Notes under the pieces: generated by a model | Databases searched by the model: none | What the model saw: the letters and a program-made list of their open reading frames with translations, nothing else | What the model was told of the DNA's origin: nothing | Part shown: positions 24,081 through 38,300 of the stretch, piece by piece | Numbering within the stretch: the first letter of the stretch is position 1 | Layout: the number at the start of each line of letters is the position of its first letter | Translations under genes and position numbers: made by a program | Assembly: GCF_901933205.1 (NCBI RefSeq) | Contig: NC_044572.1 | Location: 31,940,001-32,004,000, forward strand | Reading direction: 5' to 3' | Length of the DNA stretch: 64,000 nt | Origin: Camarhynchus parvulus | Taxonomy: Eukaryota; Chordata; Aves; Passeriformes; Thraupidae

Positions 24081-27000
24081 CTCACTAACAAAGCTGAGCC
24101 AGCTTGGGGAATGGCTGAGAACTTACCCTGTTTTAGAACTTTGAAGCACATTGGATCTCATTAATACCCAAATAAATGCATTTCAAAATGGAGAATAATG
24201 TAATGGAATCAGTTCCTCACTCTGATTCTTCACCTTTGGGTTTTGGCCATCTGTAGTCTGTCTACATAGGAACCACTAATTTGGGGCCCCTTTTGTGTCA
24301 ATGGAGAGAAGGAAGCCTTTGTAGGTTTGAATTCAGCCAATATGTTTTGAGTAAGGCAGGTCTTAAAAATGATGTTTTTACCTCCACTGACTATAAAGTG
24401 AATTAAGGCAAGCAGCTCAAACCTAGGCAGCTGCACTGCAGACGCCTAAATTTTGCACTAGGTTTTCATTCACATTTCTGTAAAATGGGAAAAAAATATA
24501 GCTAAGCAATGGAAGAACATTTACATTATCCTTCATCCAAAGGTAACAAAGATATCAGGTAAATGTCTAACATTCATGCCCTACATATCCATTGTCTTGG
24601 ATATCAGCTACGTCTTAATTAAATAAACAGGGTTTATCTTTGGTTACATCACAAGAAAACTATAAATTGATTTAAAACTCTTTGTTAGGATCTCCAAGAT
24701 AGACTCCATGTCTGAAACCTTTGTCCCACCTGAGGTATAGAGGAAACAGTACCTGTAAGGTAAGGCATATGCAAACAGACCATTTGTTGTTTAACCTGTT
24801 CTCTGGAGGCTGTGTTGCTACGGATGAATACACAGCACTTAGTCTGAGGACACCATTCAGCCTCACTGTGTTTTCCAGTTAGTAGGCACAACAGAAGAGA
24901 GAGGAGCAATAAAGGAATGGGGAGCAAAATCGCGTTTGCTTCTGCCAAGACTCTACCGTTCACAGAAGAACTCACTGGTACATTGAAGGTAGTGAAATAA
25001 ATCACATTCACCTAGTTTCAACAACACTGTTGTGAGACTGATGGACTAAAACTGCCAAATTCTTCCCTTTTTCTGCTTTAGAACTGTCACAGTTAATCTC
25101 TGGTCAAGTAGCTAGCCAGGTGCTGCTTGCCAGTCCTGCTATCAAGATTATGAACATCACAACCATCGTTTCATTAGGACACCAGCCATAAGTCCAGAGC
25201 CTCTGGCTTGGCCACAAAGATGGCAACAACTACCAAGGTCTGCTCAAATGCAAATGTCTTCTTCCCCAGAGGAAAATATGAGGGGCTTATGGGGCATTAG
25301 CACTGACAGCACTGACAATCAGCACACTGACTACCATATGGCTCTGTCTTCCTGCCATTTGCAGATACCTCCCTGGCTTTCTGCCCCTGCAGAAGTTCCC
25401 CTGCCAGAGGCATGAAACCAAAGTACCAAGTGGCAGAAAAATAAAAGCTGAGGTTGTCCCATACTCCCATAAAACCTTCCTGCCCACATCCCTCCGCTGA
25501 TACTGCCAAATCTCACCCCAAGCCTTCCCATGATTCACAGATGATTTAATCAGTTCTGAACAGATCAATCTTGTGATCAAAAGAGTGACAGAAATGCAAA
25601 GTAGCACAAAAGGACACCACTACACCCAACATTCCAGCAAGGCTTCCAGTGCCCATTACTTTCAACCTGCACAAAGTTTCACATACTGAGGAGAGAGCAT
25701 GAACCAAGAACTTGACAACAACAGTTACTTTTCCTCCATCAGGGTAAGCTGATGCCACTGGACAGAAATAGCTGACATGAAACCCACAGAAGAAGGCCCT
25801 CTTCAAAGACACTATTTGGCATGCACAGTGTCCTGGGTGCATGGGTAACAATCTGCTATTGACTGTGGTTAACTCTTCTCCATTGTTCCTAAAAAAAGTG
25901 TAGCCTTGTATAAGTGAAGCTGAATGGGTATTTTCAGATCCAGGACTTGGATGAGAAATAATCTCAGTGGAAGCAAAATCTCCTCTAGTCAGTGGCTACA
26001 CAGTAAATATCCTTTCTCACACTCCTGGAACTACCTAAAGCATTTGATGCCGTCTCAGAGGCACAGTTCATTTTCCTGAGATAAAAAAGCAAAGGTCCAG
26101 GGCAACAATCTGAAATGGTCTGAGCTTTTTCTCCAGCAAGGCACTCAGAAAATGAGAGAAAACTGTAGCTTTATCAGAAACTATCACACAGCTCTTTTTC
26201 AGTGTCTACAAGCAATCACTACGTACAGCAGATGGAAAACCAAGACTTATGTTCCAAGTTGTTACTTGGAAAGCCATTTGTATCACCTTTCCAGACATTG
26301 CATAGCATCATCTAGCAGTCATCCCTGGCTGGCTAGGAAACTTGTCTCTGGTAGATTATAATCTGTTTTTAGTAAATCATGCTTTGATCATCCATCAAGT
26401 GACTATAGCATGCAGTGTATGTTCACAGGAAACTGCAATTACTGTAAAACACTGCCTGGCACCTTCTTGGAAAAGCAGGCTCTCACACGCATGCCACGTT
26501 TTGCTACCAAAAGAAGCCATCCTGGTGTACACAGTTCTTTCCTCAGGAGGAATACACAGTAAAGCATACCATGGACCTGACTCAATTTATGCAGCACAAT
26601 GCCAGAATGTGCCCTATAAGAATCCCACATAACTGGGGGAAATGTATGGTTATGTACACTCATGCTCAGCTGAAAGACTGCAAGTGATGACAAATTGAAA
26701 TTATTTTTGAAATTGATTTCAACACTTCATTATGCTCACAGTTAAAACTTTGCTTTCTAGAAAGATATTTATAACAGGCATTTTAGTCATCTAATTAAAA
26801 TGTGATTCAGAACTCATGAGCCTGAGAGCCCCACTGTATGTCCAAAGGGAAAGACATGGATACTAGCACGTGGCTCAGGGCACCTAAATAGTTGTGTAGA
26901 ATCAGACAGTGTAAATATCTACCTTTGCCTTCATTAGTTTAAGATAACCTAAAGACATGTTCCACTTCAGGCTGATCACCTTAACATAATTACTTGTGAT

Positions 27001-28695
27001 ATAGCAAGGAAGATGGAGCAGAGCAAAGCCTTTGTGGACATAGTGAGAATCACACTACTGCCACAGGCAATCAGTAGCAAAACTGGAACTTCAGCCCACA
27101 CTTCTGCTCCTTGCTGCCTTGGGATAGGCTTAAATATGTACTTATGCCCTGCTTAATGGGGCCTGAAGAAACAGATTTCTGCTGTTACAACAATGCTTTT
27201 GTCTCTGGCACACATCCATGCAAGGGACTCCACCTTCCCCGACTTCCTGAGCATTGCTAGTTTCCTGGAAAATCTGGAAGCATCACAACATTCTTCCCAA
27301 TTTCTCTGCCAACCTGTGCTGCAGGGCAAAGGGTTCAAGTGGTTTCATTCACTTTTATTGGAGTTTCTCTTTTATTTCTGAAAAAGTGTAAAGAAATATC
27401 TAGGAATTCTAGATAACAACATTTCATTTCTTGTCTACTGTCCCATGGCAAAACTCAGCATTGCAAAAGATTTGCCTTGCATTCACACTGACTTCAGTGG
27501 CTATTTCTTCAGTCATTAAACTCATTTTGTGTTCTTCTTAATAGCTGTTTTCCAGCTTATCCAGTGGAATATGACTTTGGGGCAACTCTAGGGGCTGCTC
27601 TTCAGAACCCAATGCTGCCCTCATAGCAGTGCAACACTGGCTTGTGCTGGTGTAGCCAGGGGGCCTGGAGGTGATCAAAAGACACTGAGATTTCCACACT
27701 GCTGGCAGTGGCTGTGTCCTCTTATCTCCCAGCCTCATCTTCTCCTGTTTTATCCCAGCATAAGGCTCAGGAGAAGAAACAACTGACTAAACAGAATTAT
27801 CTCAGCCTTCAAGGTCAGCACAGGTAGACAACTTGCTTTTTCTCTGATTCAACAACACAACTGTTTCAGTTTCACATCTCACTGGCAAAAGTTCCTTTTC
27901 CTGTTCAGGAGCAGAACAACTTGAGTCTGCCTCAGCTTTCTGAATGCTTGAGCATGTGTTCTCCCTCTGCTCCCAGGTGGCTTAAAAGCACAATCACTGT
28001 CTTTTGTTGACGATGTTTTGCTTTCTGAAAGATTGAATTCTACATCCTGGCTTTCAAAAACCCCAGTTCACGGTGTTCTGTCTTTGCCTACTCTAGTGCA
28101 TATAGAGGCAGTAGCAGAATGCCAGCTGGGAGTCAGTGTAGTGTGTCTGCTGCAGTTTTGACACTCAGCCATGCAGAAGGCTTTGGTCCATACAGGAAAT
28201 AGTTTTCTAACTCCTCCACATACATTTTTCTGTTGGAAATTCTTTCCAGGTTTTTTCCCCTCACCTGAAGCTTTACAAATGAATCACCAACACAAATTGG
28301 ACTCTCCTTATGAATCTTTTAAAGAGCCCAGCTTGAAACCATTTCATATTCAAGAGAAGATGAGGGGGGAAGAGTTAAAACCGAAACCCCCATTGACAGG
28401 CTTTTAGAAAAGCATGTCATGCTACAATGTCACCTTACCTTTGCTCTTGAGACTGACGCTTCTGAGAAAAATGTGTAGTGAACACAATGATAATGCACAG
28501 ATATATTCACACAATGTATGCACCCTGAGGGTGTGCTAAATTTTACTTACCCTTACTTCCTTTTTTTTTTTTCTTTCTGCCTGCCCCTCTAGCTCCCTAT
28601 GCTTAAAATCTGCACCACATCTTTGGACAAACTGTGACCTTGGTGTAGCTTGGAAGTTCCCACTATTACCTGCTAGGCAAGAAAGAGCCAGAACA
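24081..28695. other. non-coding stretch, no gene seen
   Basis: No recognised gene, RNA or mobile element. Minus-strand frames at 25287-25851 are open in more than one phase and look like composition effects. A minus-strand donor-like site (CACCTTACC in plus view, at about 28430) has no supported exon. Confidence 0.4.
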
Positions 28696-28740
28696 ACTGT
28701 TCATTACTATCAGATATTAGTACTGTTCATTACTATCAGA
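28696..28740. repeat. short direct repeat (19 bp, period 26)
   Basis: ACTGTTCATTACTATCAGA occurs at 28696-28714 and again, identically, at 28722-28740. This is a small local tandem duplication. Confidence 0.95.
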
Positions 28741-29924
28741 CTACAGTACAGAAAAAAAACAGGGACCGAGAAGTGCCCACCAAATGCTGCTTTGAGCAAT
28801 GAGGCATAAGGTGTTTCCACCACCTTGGGCTGGTCAAGAAAGTGAAATCTAACCACAAAATGAATTGTGAATCTTGGAAATATATGGTCCACCACAACTC
28901 TCAGCAGTTTCAGAAAAAAAGAAAGTTACCCTAAACAGAGAACTGACATTTCAAAAGATCCCATGAGACACTGTTCTGTAAATTTGGGGTTCAGTATGAA
29001 ATTATTTCATTTTGACTACACAACCTGATTATCAAGAAGATATATAACATAAAATGATATAATAATGCTGCTACTGTTCCTCATATCCTTTAATAAAATC
29101 GAAAACAATGAGTGCTTTCTAATACTGTGAAGCAGGTTATTTGATACTACTGAAAAATCTATAAACCAAGCACAGTCAGGTATTTCTTTTCAGCCTGCTA
29201 AAGTTCTATCAAAATTCAAAGGCTCCTGTGAAAATTTTGTATTTGAAAAAAGGATGCTCTGCTGCAGGGGAAATATCTCCTTCCTTAGTCAAACACTGAA
29301 ACTACAGAGAGTAGCAGAGGTGCTTAGAGTCTCTGCTAGCTACAATTATTTTTGCATATATACAGGTATTATTCCTGTACCAATCCATAACTTGATGGTC
29401 TTGGCTTCAGTCCCTTCACTTTCAACCTTAGTCTTTCCCACACTCTCTTTTCTCAAAGATTCCTGGAAACCCAAAGGAGATTTAAACAAGAAAAATATAC
29501 TCCTATTAGTCTTTGAGAAACACAGCTACTTTCTAAAAAAAAAAATCTCAAAATGAAAAGCAGGCTGAATAATCAGATTCTAATTTTATTTAGACAACTT
29601 GTTACATTCTGCAAGTCCTGAATATTCTGCTCCAAGTTAGCTCCTTCACAGGAGAGACAAGCAGTAGCAGAATTTAAGCATCGTTCAAAAATGACCAATA
29701 CTAGATGCAGGAGGAGCTGGACCATTGGGTTCAAAAGACAACATAGCAGCCAGTACAATTAGCAGCTGCTGTGAATGATAATACCAGTGCTGGCACTGTT
29801 AAACTCCTTCCTCAGCCACCTGGACAGAGGGATGGAGTGAAACCTCAGTAAATACACAGGTCAAACCAATAGAGTCAGCCTGTGAAAGGCCACAGCTTTC
29901 CTCTGTGGTGCTAGTGAAGACATT
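28741..29924. other. non-coding stretch, no gene seen
   Basis: AT-rich sequence with a poly-A run near 29536-29545. No gene or recognised repeat. Confidence 0.4.
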
Positions 29925-30370
29925 GTGTCCAGTTTCAGAAGAGAAGTGAGATCCAAGAAATGGTGTGAGCTCAGCAGAGGGCTGCAAAGATGAGCAGGGC
30001 TGGAGCCCCTGCCAGCTAAGTGAGGCTGTGAGAACTGAGCCTGGAGGAGAGATGGCTTCACAGTGAACCTCACAGAAACCTAACAGAGCTTTTGGAGGAC
30101 CACAGCAGAGATGGGTCCTTCCATAAGTGTCCAGTAAAGGGATGACAGGCAACAGACACAAGTTTCAGCAAGGGAATGTCTGCTTGGTTGGATGGAAGGA
30201 AAACAATTCCACTGTGGACACAGTTAAGCAATGACAAAAAATATAGTTTCTATAGAGATACTCAAGTTTAACTAAAGGCTCTGAGCAACTCGTGACTTTG
30301 AATCTGGCCATGTTTGGAGCAGGGGCTAGGACCAGAAGTCCTTTTCAACCTAATTTGATTTGTGATTATG
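29925..30370 (+). mobile_element. decayed CR1 LINE 3' fragment
   Basis: The order of blocks matches the 3' third of CR1: GTGTCCAGTTTC, then 'CAGAGGGCTGCAAAGATGAG', 'GGGCTGGAGCCCCTGCCAGC' and 'GAGCCTGGAGGAGAGA' (29925-30060). After a weakly matching middle come 'GGGGCTAGGACCAGAAGTCC' and 'TTTTCAACCTAATTTGATTT' with a GTGATTATG tail (30318-30370). Frames are broken. Confidence 0.75.
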
Positions 30371-31551
30371 TGGCTGTCCTAGCCTGTAAAATAAAATTAA
30401 TTTCTACTTGTGAATGCTTTATATGAACTTGTAAAGAAAAGAAAGTTAATGCCTTAAAATGTAACCTTTTAATTAATACACTCAAGTAAAATGAAATTAT
30501 TTATGATTTAATGTAGAAGTACTACACAAGACTTTAATCATGCAAATGACAACTATTACTTCCCTTCTCTACAGGTTCATAAGCTGCACTCATCAACATA
30601 ATAGCTGATCAACTTCTCCTATGCTCTAAGCAGCGTGACTAACATCTGGCATGTAGTTTGTCTCATGGTTACTGGCATCCTCTTCTATCTGTTTAGATCT
30701 TGACTTCTTTTGTTAGGGACATTCACATAAACAGGATGTTTCTCCCTCTGCCTGCGCTGATATCATATTGATGGGAGTTCTCCTGCAATAGCCATTTTTG
30801 GCAAGGTAACATTAAAGGCTGTGATTACCAATAAACAAAATCAAACCTGCATTCAAAATGACAAAATAAAATGGAATCTTGTCCAGATCCTGTTAGAAAA
30901 AATGCTCTCTGTCTCCACTTTATCTGGTAGCAGCAAAAGTAATTTGCACAGCTGTTCTTCAGGGACTTACACAAAGGCTTCAGGCTCTGGGAAGACCTAA
31001 CCTTTGTTTCTTTCTGGGCTGATTCTATCTCATTTTTATAAGGTCATAAATCAAGGGAAGAGAAAGAGAAAATACATTTGGTCTTTTGAATGCAAAATGA
31101 ATAGGAAAAAAAAAGCTGTAATTTAAAGCAAAGTCCTCCCCCCTCCCCTTTTTCTTCCCAAGTACAAGCTCCCTGCTGTACAAATCAAAAGTATACACAG
31201 AGACAGTGCCTAAATCTTTCATGAAATGGGCCCTTCACTTGCACTTCAATGGAGCTTGCTGTGCATTAAAATTTCTTTTAATCGCAGAAGGAAATAATTC
31301 TGCAACTAAGGCACAGTGCTTCCTGCTGCACCTGGCATTTGGGTTGGATATGGGTTGGAGGAGCTATAAAAAGGAAAGAGAATTGATTTTGGTGCCTTTT
31401 TGCTGTCTTGTCATGGACCACTAGACCTGAGGGTCACTACAGCCCTGTAAGGGTAGAAAACATGTTGGTTTTGAGACCCATAATGCTCCTGTCCATAATC
31501 CCTACCTGCCCACACACTGCTGCCTCACCTGCGATGTCCCCGCTCCTGCAG
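30371..31551. other. non-coding stretch, no gene seen
   Basis: AT-rich sequence with no recognised gene or repeat. Confidence 0.4.
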
Positions 31552-31609
31552 CAGGCGTGTGGTGGCATGGGGATAGTTAAGCAATCCAAACCTCAAGCCA
31601 AGGTGGGAG
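31552..31609 (+). other. weak candidate 58-bp internal exon
   Basis: An acceptor-like tract ending TCCCCGCTCCTGCAG precedes it, and GGGAG|GTAAGCC is a good donor at the right edge. One frame is open and contains CGGMGIVKQSKPQAKVGG; the other two contain stops. The surroundings are moderately GC-rich. No neighbouring exon and no known family is recognised. Confidence 0.15.
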
Positions 31610-34600
31610 GTAAGCCAGGAAGGGTGGCCAAGATCAACATCTCTGGGTTGCCCAGGTACAGAGCTGCTTGCCAGTATTCTCCCACAGGCAGCATATGAAA
31701 TTCCCCATGGGAAGGTATGATTTTCTCAGATCAATGCCTCCTGGTGGTCCCTTAGCTATCCTATGTACTCATCTCATGGATTAAGGACACACAGGGATTT
31801 TGACATGAGATGGGCATGCACCAATGTGCCCAGCTGTGGAGAGCTGGATTCTCTGATGCCAGGCATATTCTTTTCTTACTCAGCTCTCTTGCTTCTCTTC
31901 AGTCACTTCGCTGTCTGCGCAAAAGTTCCCCCCACTAATCACAGGGGGTGTATGAATCCTACCTGGTTTTCCCCAAATCCTCCCTATTGCACAATATCCT
32001 CTATAGCCTGGGAGCCATCTCTGCAGTTCCTTCACTCTTGTGAAGGCATCTGAGGGTTGAAATAATTTCTTCATTCTTAAATTTTTGACATTCACAGAGC
32101 CCAGGCTGACTCAGATCAATGCAGCCTACAAGGATGTGCACTCACAGATGTATTAGCACCAGCCTTCAAAGAAACCCCCTCAAGCCCAAAAACAACAAAA
32201 AAGGGGTCTTCAAAGGATAACACTAGGTCCCATGCTTGCTGCAAAAAATAGTAACAGAAAAATCTGCCCAAACAAGATTCAAGGAAGACACTGAAGTAGA
32301 CTCAGCCGAATTCCCTAGGAAGAACAGATTCCTCCAACATGGATATATTTTTTTCTAAATGGTAGGTATGTTCAATAATACAAAAGCTGCACTATCATCC
32401 AAATACTTGTTTTTACCTCTGTACAGGCAAGTCTGGCTCTGTTCAGTCACATCCTGCTTTACTATACATTTCCAGTGTGGAATCCTTTCCTACATGTGTT
32501 TGAGTTACCCATGTTACCTCTAATGCATCCTTCCTTGTATTGTTTAGGTATAAACTTCACTTATAGACCAATGGGTAGAGCAGGGAAAAGCCCTAATTTC
32601 CTTATACTTTAACCAGGGAGTATGTTTTAGTGCCTGTTGTAGTTTTATTTTTACCTGGCATCAGATATGAGATATAACTTGTGCTTAGAATAATTTTTCA
32701 TCATTGAAGCTGCCAGTGAGTTTATTAAAACTGAAAAGGTAATACCTTCTATTCTTTTATGTATGCTGGTTTTGCCTGTTTCTTTTGTCTGAACCAGAAA
32801 TAGTTGAATCTAAGCAGCTTTTTAAAGACTAATTTAAGGAAAATATGCACTAGAAGTTGGGGGTGGTGGTGTTTTTGTTGTTGGAGGTTTTTTGTTGCTG
32901 TTTTTTGGGTTTTTTTTTTTGAGAACTTGATGCTCACTCTAAAAAAAACATGCCCAACATAATGTTGCAGTATGCCCACATTTCTCCTGGTGGAAAATTT
33001 CGACCATTTTGTACATTCTGCATCATATTGTATTTCAGCTTGTTTCCCTGTGTTCAGAAGCAATTGGTAGCATGTATCCACACTGATTTTTTTGTGAAGA
33101 CTTGTACTGAAGCACAGAGTTAGGATCAAGGTTCATTCACACTTCTGAGGTGCCACTGATAATTTTAGGAGAAGTTTGCAATGTGAGAAAAGATATTTTA
33201 TCTCTTTTTCTCAGCCTGTGTTTATTTGGAATATTAGAATAAGGCATGAGAAAAGCTTTAAGAAATGGCCCTGAACATCTTGAATTGCAATTTGATACTG
33301 TCTACATAGTTGGTGCCCAGCCACTGGATTCTCTGAGAATTAACAACAAATATATGCCACATAAGGCTGGGATGTTACATGCCATAGCTGCTCCCTGAAG
33401 TCATCCCTCCATTCTCATCTTCTAATGCTAATTAACCCCAAACTCTGACTGCACAGCTGAATAATGACCACCATATACACAGGCAGATAGATGGGTAACC
33501 CCCAGTATGTCTTTTGATTTCCATATCTACCAGTAAGGACCCACTGTCTGGAATGGCCTTTCCTTGTTCAGTAAAACACCTTTAATTCTGTTCCAGCTTC
33601 AAAAGACAACCAAAAAGGTATCTTTTTATCCAGTAACTAGCAGACAGCCATTACCTAGAATTTTTTAGAGTAGTTTATCAATTCTGCACCAATAACACTG
33701 TCTCTTTAGCAGACTTCAGTTTGCACAGTGGGCTATTTTTTTTCAGAAATCATATTCCATTGTCTCTGCAATCATTGTCTGTTTTCATTTTCACACAATT
33801 GCTGCTTTATTAAGCAAAGTATTTAGAAAGTTCCTCCCAAAACCTTTACACTGAGTGCTTTTCAATAATTAAATGGTAAGAGAACAATTTCCCTCCCATC
33901 ACTAGAATGTTAATTAGCAGGCAGTTTTTCTCTCTTTTTTTTTTCCAATCTTCTCTCCTCAAGTCTGTATGTGTTAGTTAAGGCACCATACTGATGTGGG
34001 CGGCAGAAGAACCAGAATAGAATAAAGAAATATGAAACCAGCACATTGCCTGTCCTAGCGAAGGGACGCACGAGAAAATGTTACGGTGGGAAAATCTTGT
34101 GAAAGAGGAAGCCAAGAAATGAAAGACAATTTTTATAGTTTACTTTGGACTGTCTTACAAATATCTGCTCCTGTGTTTATACTCTTCAGACCCAACTGCA
34201 TAATTTCACATGGCACAGCATCACATTAGAAGGCAACAACAGCAGAATGAAGCCAATACTGATGCTGTGTCAAGTCAACCATGGGACAAGGTTCACACAT
34301 TCAAAATTATTGCTTCATTACCCACAGGCAGATAAATACTGCAGCACTGGCATTCACAGACTTATGCTGATGCTCTGATTGGTTGCTCAGCTTTAATTAT
34401 AAGCAGACATGGCAGGAACATGCATGAAAATGAAGTCTTTGTTGCAGAGGTGCTTGCAGAGGAGAGACAGTGTTCCAGCAGCAATCACCAGCAAGTGGCA
34501 GCCACCACCAGAAAGATCCCAGCTTTCCAAAGACACTGACGCCAAGAAGCCAGTAGGATACCTGGCAGTGAGAAAATGGGCACAGAGAAACACTGGCTTC

Positions 34601-35327
34601 TCCTCCACACAACTCATTCCTAGTGAACAGCCAAGCATCACTCTGGAGAGGGAGATGAGGTAGCTCAGACCTGAAGCTCCAGAGCCAAACCACTACCTTG
34701 GTGTCGCCACTTGGTACGTGTTGCCATGTACTGGCTTGCACAGCAGCCTCCTCACTTTGCATGCTTTTACCGTCTCCCTCTTCAGACTAAAGAGCCACCA
34801 TGGCATTTGGTGTTTACTACAGCTTCTGACAAAGTGAATCCTGGCAAAATTAAGCACAAGACCTCTGAAAAAGTAGACTTTACTGAGTATGAAAATTTTC
34901 TGGGCACCTCTGTGGCATCCTGCAGGCTCTGCTGGAGGGATAGGGAGAGCCACAGCATCACAGAGCAGCTTGTCACAGCAGTGTGAGCTCGGGTAATGCC
35001 TAAAGGAATTCTGTGAAGAGTATAATCAGTGAATATATTTTGTAGAGGTATACTGCAATTGTATGTGTAATTGTGTGAGTATTATGTGCAATTGTATGTG
35101 CACCACACACAGTAAACCATGCGATGGGATTTCTTGGACAGATGTACAACACTTCCATAAAAACCAGCTCCTTCCACCACAGGGTGAAGGTTTCAGATAA
35201 AAATCCTGCATCACCTCAGGCATGTGACTTACTGACAATCTTGAGCAGGGACTGTTATACCCAATGCTGTGTTTCTAAAACAATTTTTCAAGAACACACA
35301 GTCATCACACTGCCAAGGCCCACAGTT
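31610..35327. other. non-coding stretch
   Basis: No gene is called. A G/T-rich low-complexity tract lies at 32862-32921, with TTTTTTGGGTTTTTTTTTTT near its end. The block 33700-34100 is AT-rich with TAATTA words. It ends in a short segment with several CpGs (AGCGAAGGGACGCACGAG at about 34059), which is unusual for this window and may mark a constrained element. Confidence 0.35.
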
Positions 35328-35395
35328 CATACAATCACAGAACCACTGAGGCTGGAAGGGCTCTTGGGAGCCACCCAAGTAGCCTCCTCTAATGT
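35328..35395 (-). mobile_element. short CR1 LINE 3' end
   Basis: In plus view the sequence reads CAATCACAGAACCACTGAGG, then CTGGAAGGGCTCTTGGGAGC and CACCCAAGTAGCC. This is the inverted terminal 65-70 bases of a CR1 element. It is severely truncated, as commonly occurs. Confidence 0.85.
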
Positions 35396-38300
35396 TACTT
35401 ATTGCTTCTTCAAGTTATATCATTTTCAGTTTTTCTTTTCTTTTAATTACTTTAAAAGACTTTCATTCTAGGCAAGAGGAAATACTTTTCCCCCCCGATT
35501 TGTTGAGATGGTTTCAATAGATCTGACAAGTGTCAACCAGTCAAGAGGAAATTCCAGCAGCAGTTACATAAATCCCTGAAAACAGGCATGTTTAGAGAGG
35601 GAATTCTGATGCTGAGCCATGGCTGTGTCAGTACAGGCATTGGTAGACTTAAAAGAGACAGCACTACATTAGTAACCCTCAACTGAATGACCCCAGGTCA
35701 GTTCTAGCTGGATGAGATGTGCATTTAAATATCTTCACATCAAAGAAAAGGGAGAAATTATTACACCTACATCCTCCACTTTAATTTTTAAACCAATTCA
35801 TCCATTGGGGTTGTCTCTAGTCAAAATGCTGCTTCCAAAAAAGCCTGCACTAGATATTTTATGGCAGGCAGAGCAATCCCTTCCTCCTGTTGCACAGTAA
35901 CAGATCATTCAAGACAGGAGCCTGGGCTGTGCTGAAGGCAGATAAAATTACAGTCAGTTCCCAAAATAAATGTCAAGAGCAGGCTCCTCTCCACATCATG
36001 AGAACCAATCTACAATTGTTACACTTGTTAGACAGGTCTTTCCCCACCTTCCCAGGCCCAAGAAGAGACCTTCAGAACCCTTTCTTAGTCCTGTCCACAC
36101 ATTTCCTGCTCCCCCAAACAAGCTGCTTTTGTCTCAAGAATTTAGCCCTCGGGGGCATCTGCAACATGGTATCATTAGTTTACATAGAAGTATAGGACAA
36201 AATCGGTGCATGATTGCTTCTTCCAGACACACATGCTGAGGAGAAACTCAGCTCTACATGAGTAACACCATCAGCATATGAGCACAGAGCTGTTGCCATA
36301 GAGATTCCCACCTTCAGCAGATGGCAGAAAAGCCACATGCACTTACCCACAGCGGCAATAAACAGAGAAGCTCTGATCCTTCATTGCTCACAGCTTGTGT
36401 TGCACTGTCCTCAGACCCCACAAGACCATCCCCTCTGCCACCAGAGCACTGCAGCAGGGCTCCAGCCATGCCTCCCACACAGTCTGCAGCCTTTCGCTGG
36501 GAAATGGGCACACTAAGGCCAGAGGGGTTTGGCAGTACCCAGAGGCACAGCATGCTGAGCACCTGCAGGGTGAAGAACCACGGGGGCAATTGAAACCTGG
36601 ACCTTCCACTGTGGTCTCCTGAGTTAGAATGCCATGCCCACAGTCATCCAGATGGCAAAAAGGTATGGATATGGTTGGCCTGGGAGCAGAACTTGGGAGG
36701 GATGCTTCTGCTTTGCATGACCCCTAAGCCTTTCTCTAGCGCCACTTGGTCTGAGGACAGACCTGGGAGCACGTTCTGGACTCTTGGTTTCAAGGACACA
36801 GACCCTTCAGATGATGCAAACTCGACTTCAGCTGCAGTTTATTGCCAGGGGAATTGCCCATTTCCTAATGTATTGCAAAAAAAAGTCTCTCCCCCTTTTT
36901 CAGTGTGTTCAGAGAGTGTCAATCCTGAGGCTAGCAGTCCCCAGGCTTCCTCTCCCAGTTCTCTCCAAAGTGCCAGTAACGAAGCAATCAGGACAGTTCA
37001 GCAATCAGTGCCTTGATATAATCCTTCCTCTTTGTCAGTTAGTAGGAAATAAATTACTCACTGGAGCCTGTTACAAAGATACCACCCAGGCACAAATAAC
37101 ATCCCTAAAAAGGGATGTGAAAGACAAAGACTAATCAAGGATTCTGCAGCTGTTGGAGGAAGGTATTTTCTATGGGGAAGAAAATACCTCATTTTCTTGA
37201 GTATTTCCCGTGTAATTTTACCTTCATGCAAATTGTAAGCATAGAGACTGGAGCCCAAGAGATCTCTAGAGGTTCTGTGAATTTTCAACATCATTAAGCC
37301 TAAGATTAAATGAAATTGGAAGCAAAATACAAGCTTTATGATGCCCAATATATCTATTCTTACCTAACAGTCACATGAGGTGAAGGAGAGGTATAAGTGG
37401 CAAGGAGAAAGGCCATGAAAAATTTCATCTTTTGATACAATCTAAATGGCAAAGCTGCAATGAAAATCAAAATACTGAAACAGCAGTCACAGAAGCCCTT
37501 CTTGATAGGTATAGCTTAGAAAAGGATTCTTATGCTTCAAATATTTTTATAAGTACTTGGCTGAAGAATGAACACATTGCAATACTACTTTTAACTTCAC
37601 GATCTCTCACAAGAGGATGAAGCCCCAGCTGATGATGGACCTAACCACTCAGTGTCCAGATCAGTGTTTGGGAAAATACAGATTTTTTTGTTGCGATGTT
37701 CGAGGACAAACTTTACCAATTTCTTTCTTTAGAGATACCTATTTGACATGTGCATAATTCTCATATTAATTCAGGTTTGGTATTTTAAGAAATCTATCAG
37801 CAAACTGCTCTGTTCAAAGCAAGCTGCCTTTTGCTGAGCATTTCAGTAATATGCATTGATTTCAAAAAGGTAATAAATGTATTTTTACTCCAACGTTTAG
37901 CTGCTTAACTCTGCAATTTATCTCATCACTCCTCTAAAAAAGCTAATGAGACTGACAGCTCATTTTTTTCATCTTCTTCATGATGACAGAATTAGAATTC
38001 ATCACCTTGAGAAGACACGGAGATATTCAAGTTGTGGGAACTGTATGTTTAAGGTCATAATTTTCCTTTGAAGCACCACGTCCAAAGACTTCAAAAAGAA
38101 TTTTCCTCTGCAGTAAAGAAGGGATGAAGGAAGACTCGGAAAAAAAATAGCTGTAACCTTGCAAGACATGTTGGTTGATCTCACAGGATAAAGAATACCT
38201 TGGAAGCTGTACCTGAATTTATTTTAGTGTTTACCAGAGCCAAACTCTGTTGCAACCAAAGATTTAGTAACTGCATTTGCAAATGACTCCTGAGTCTTGC

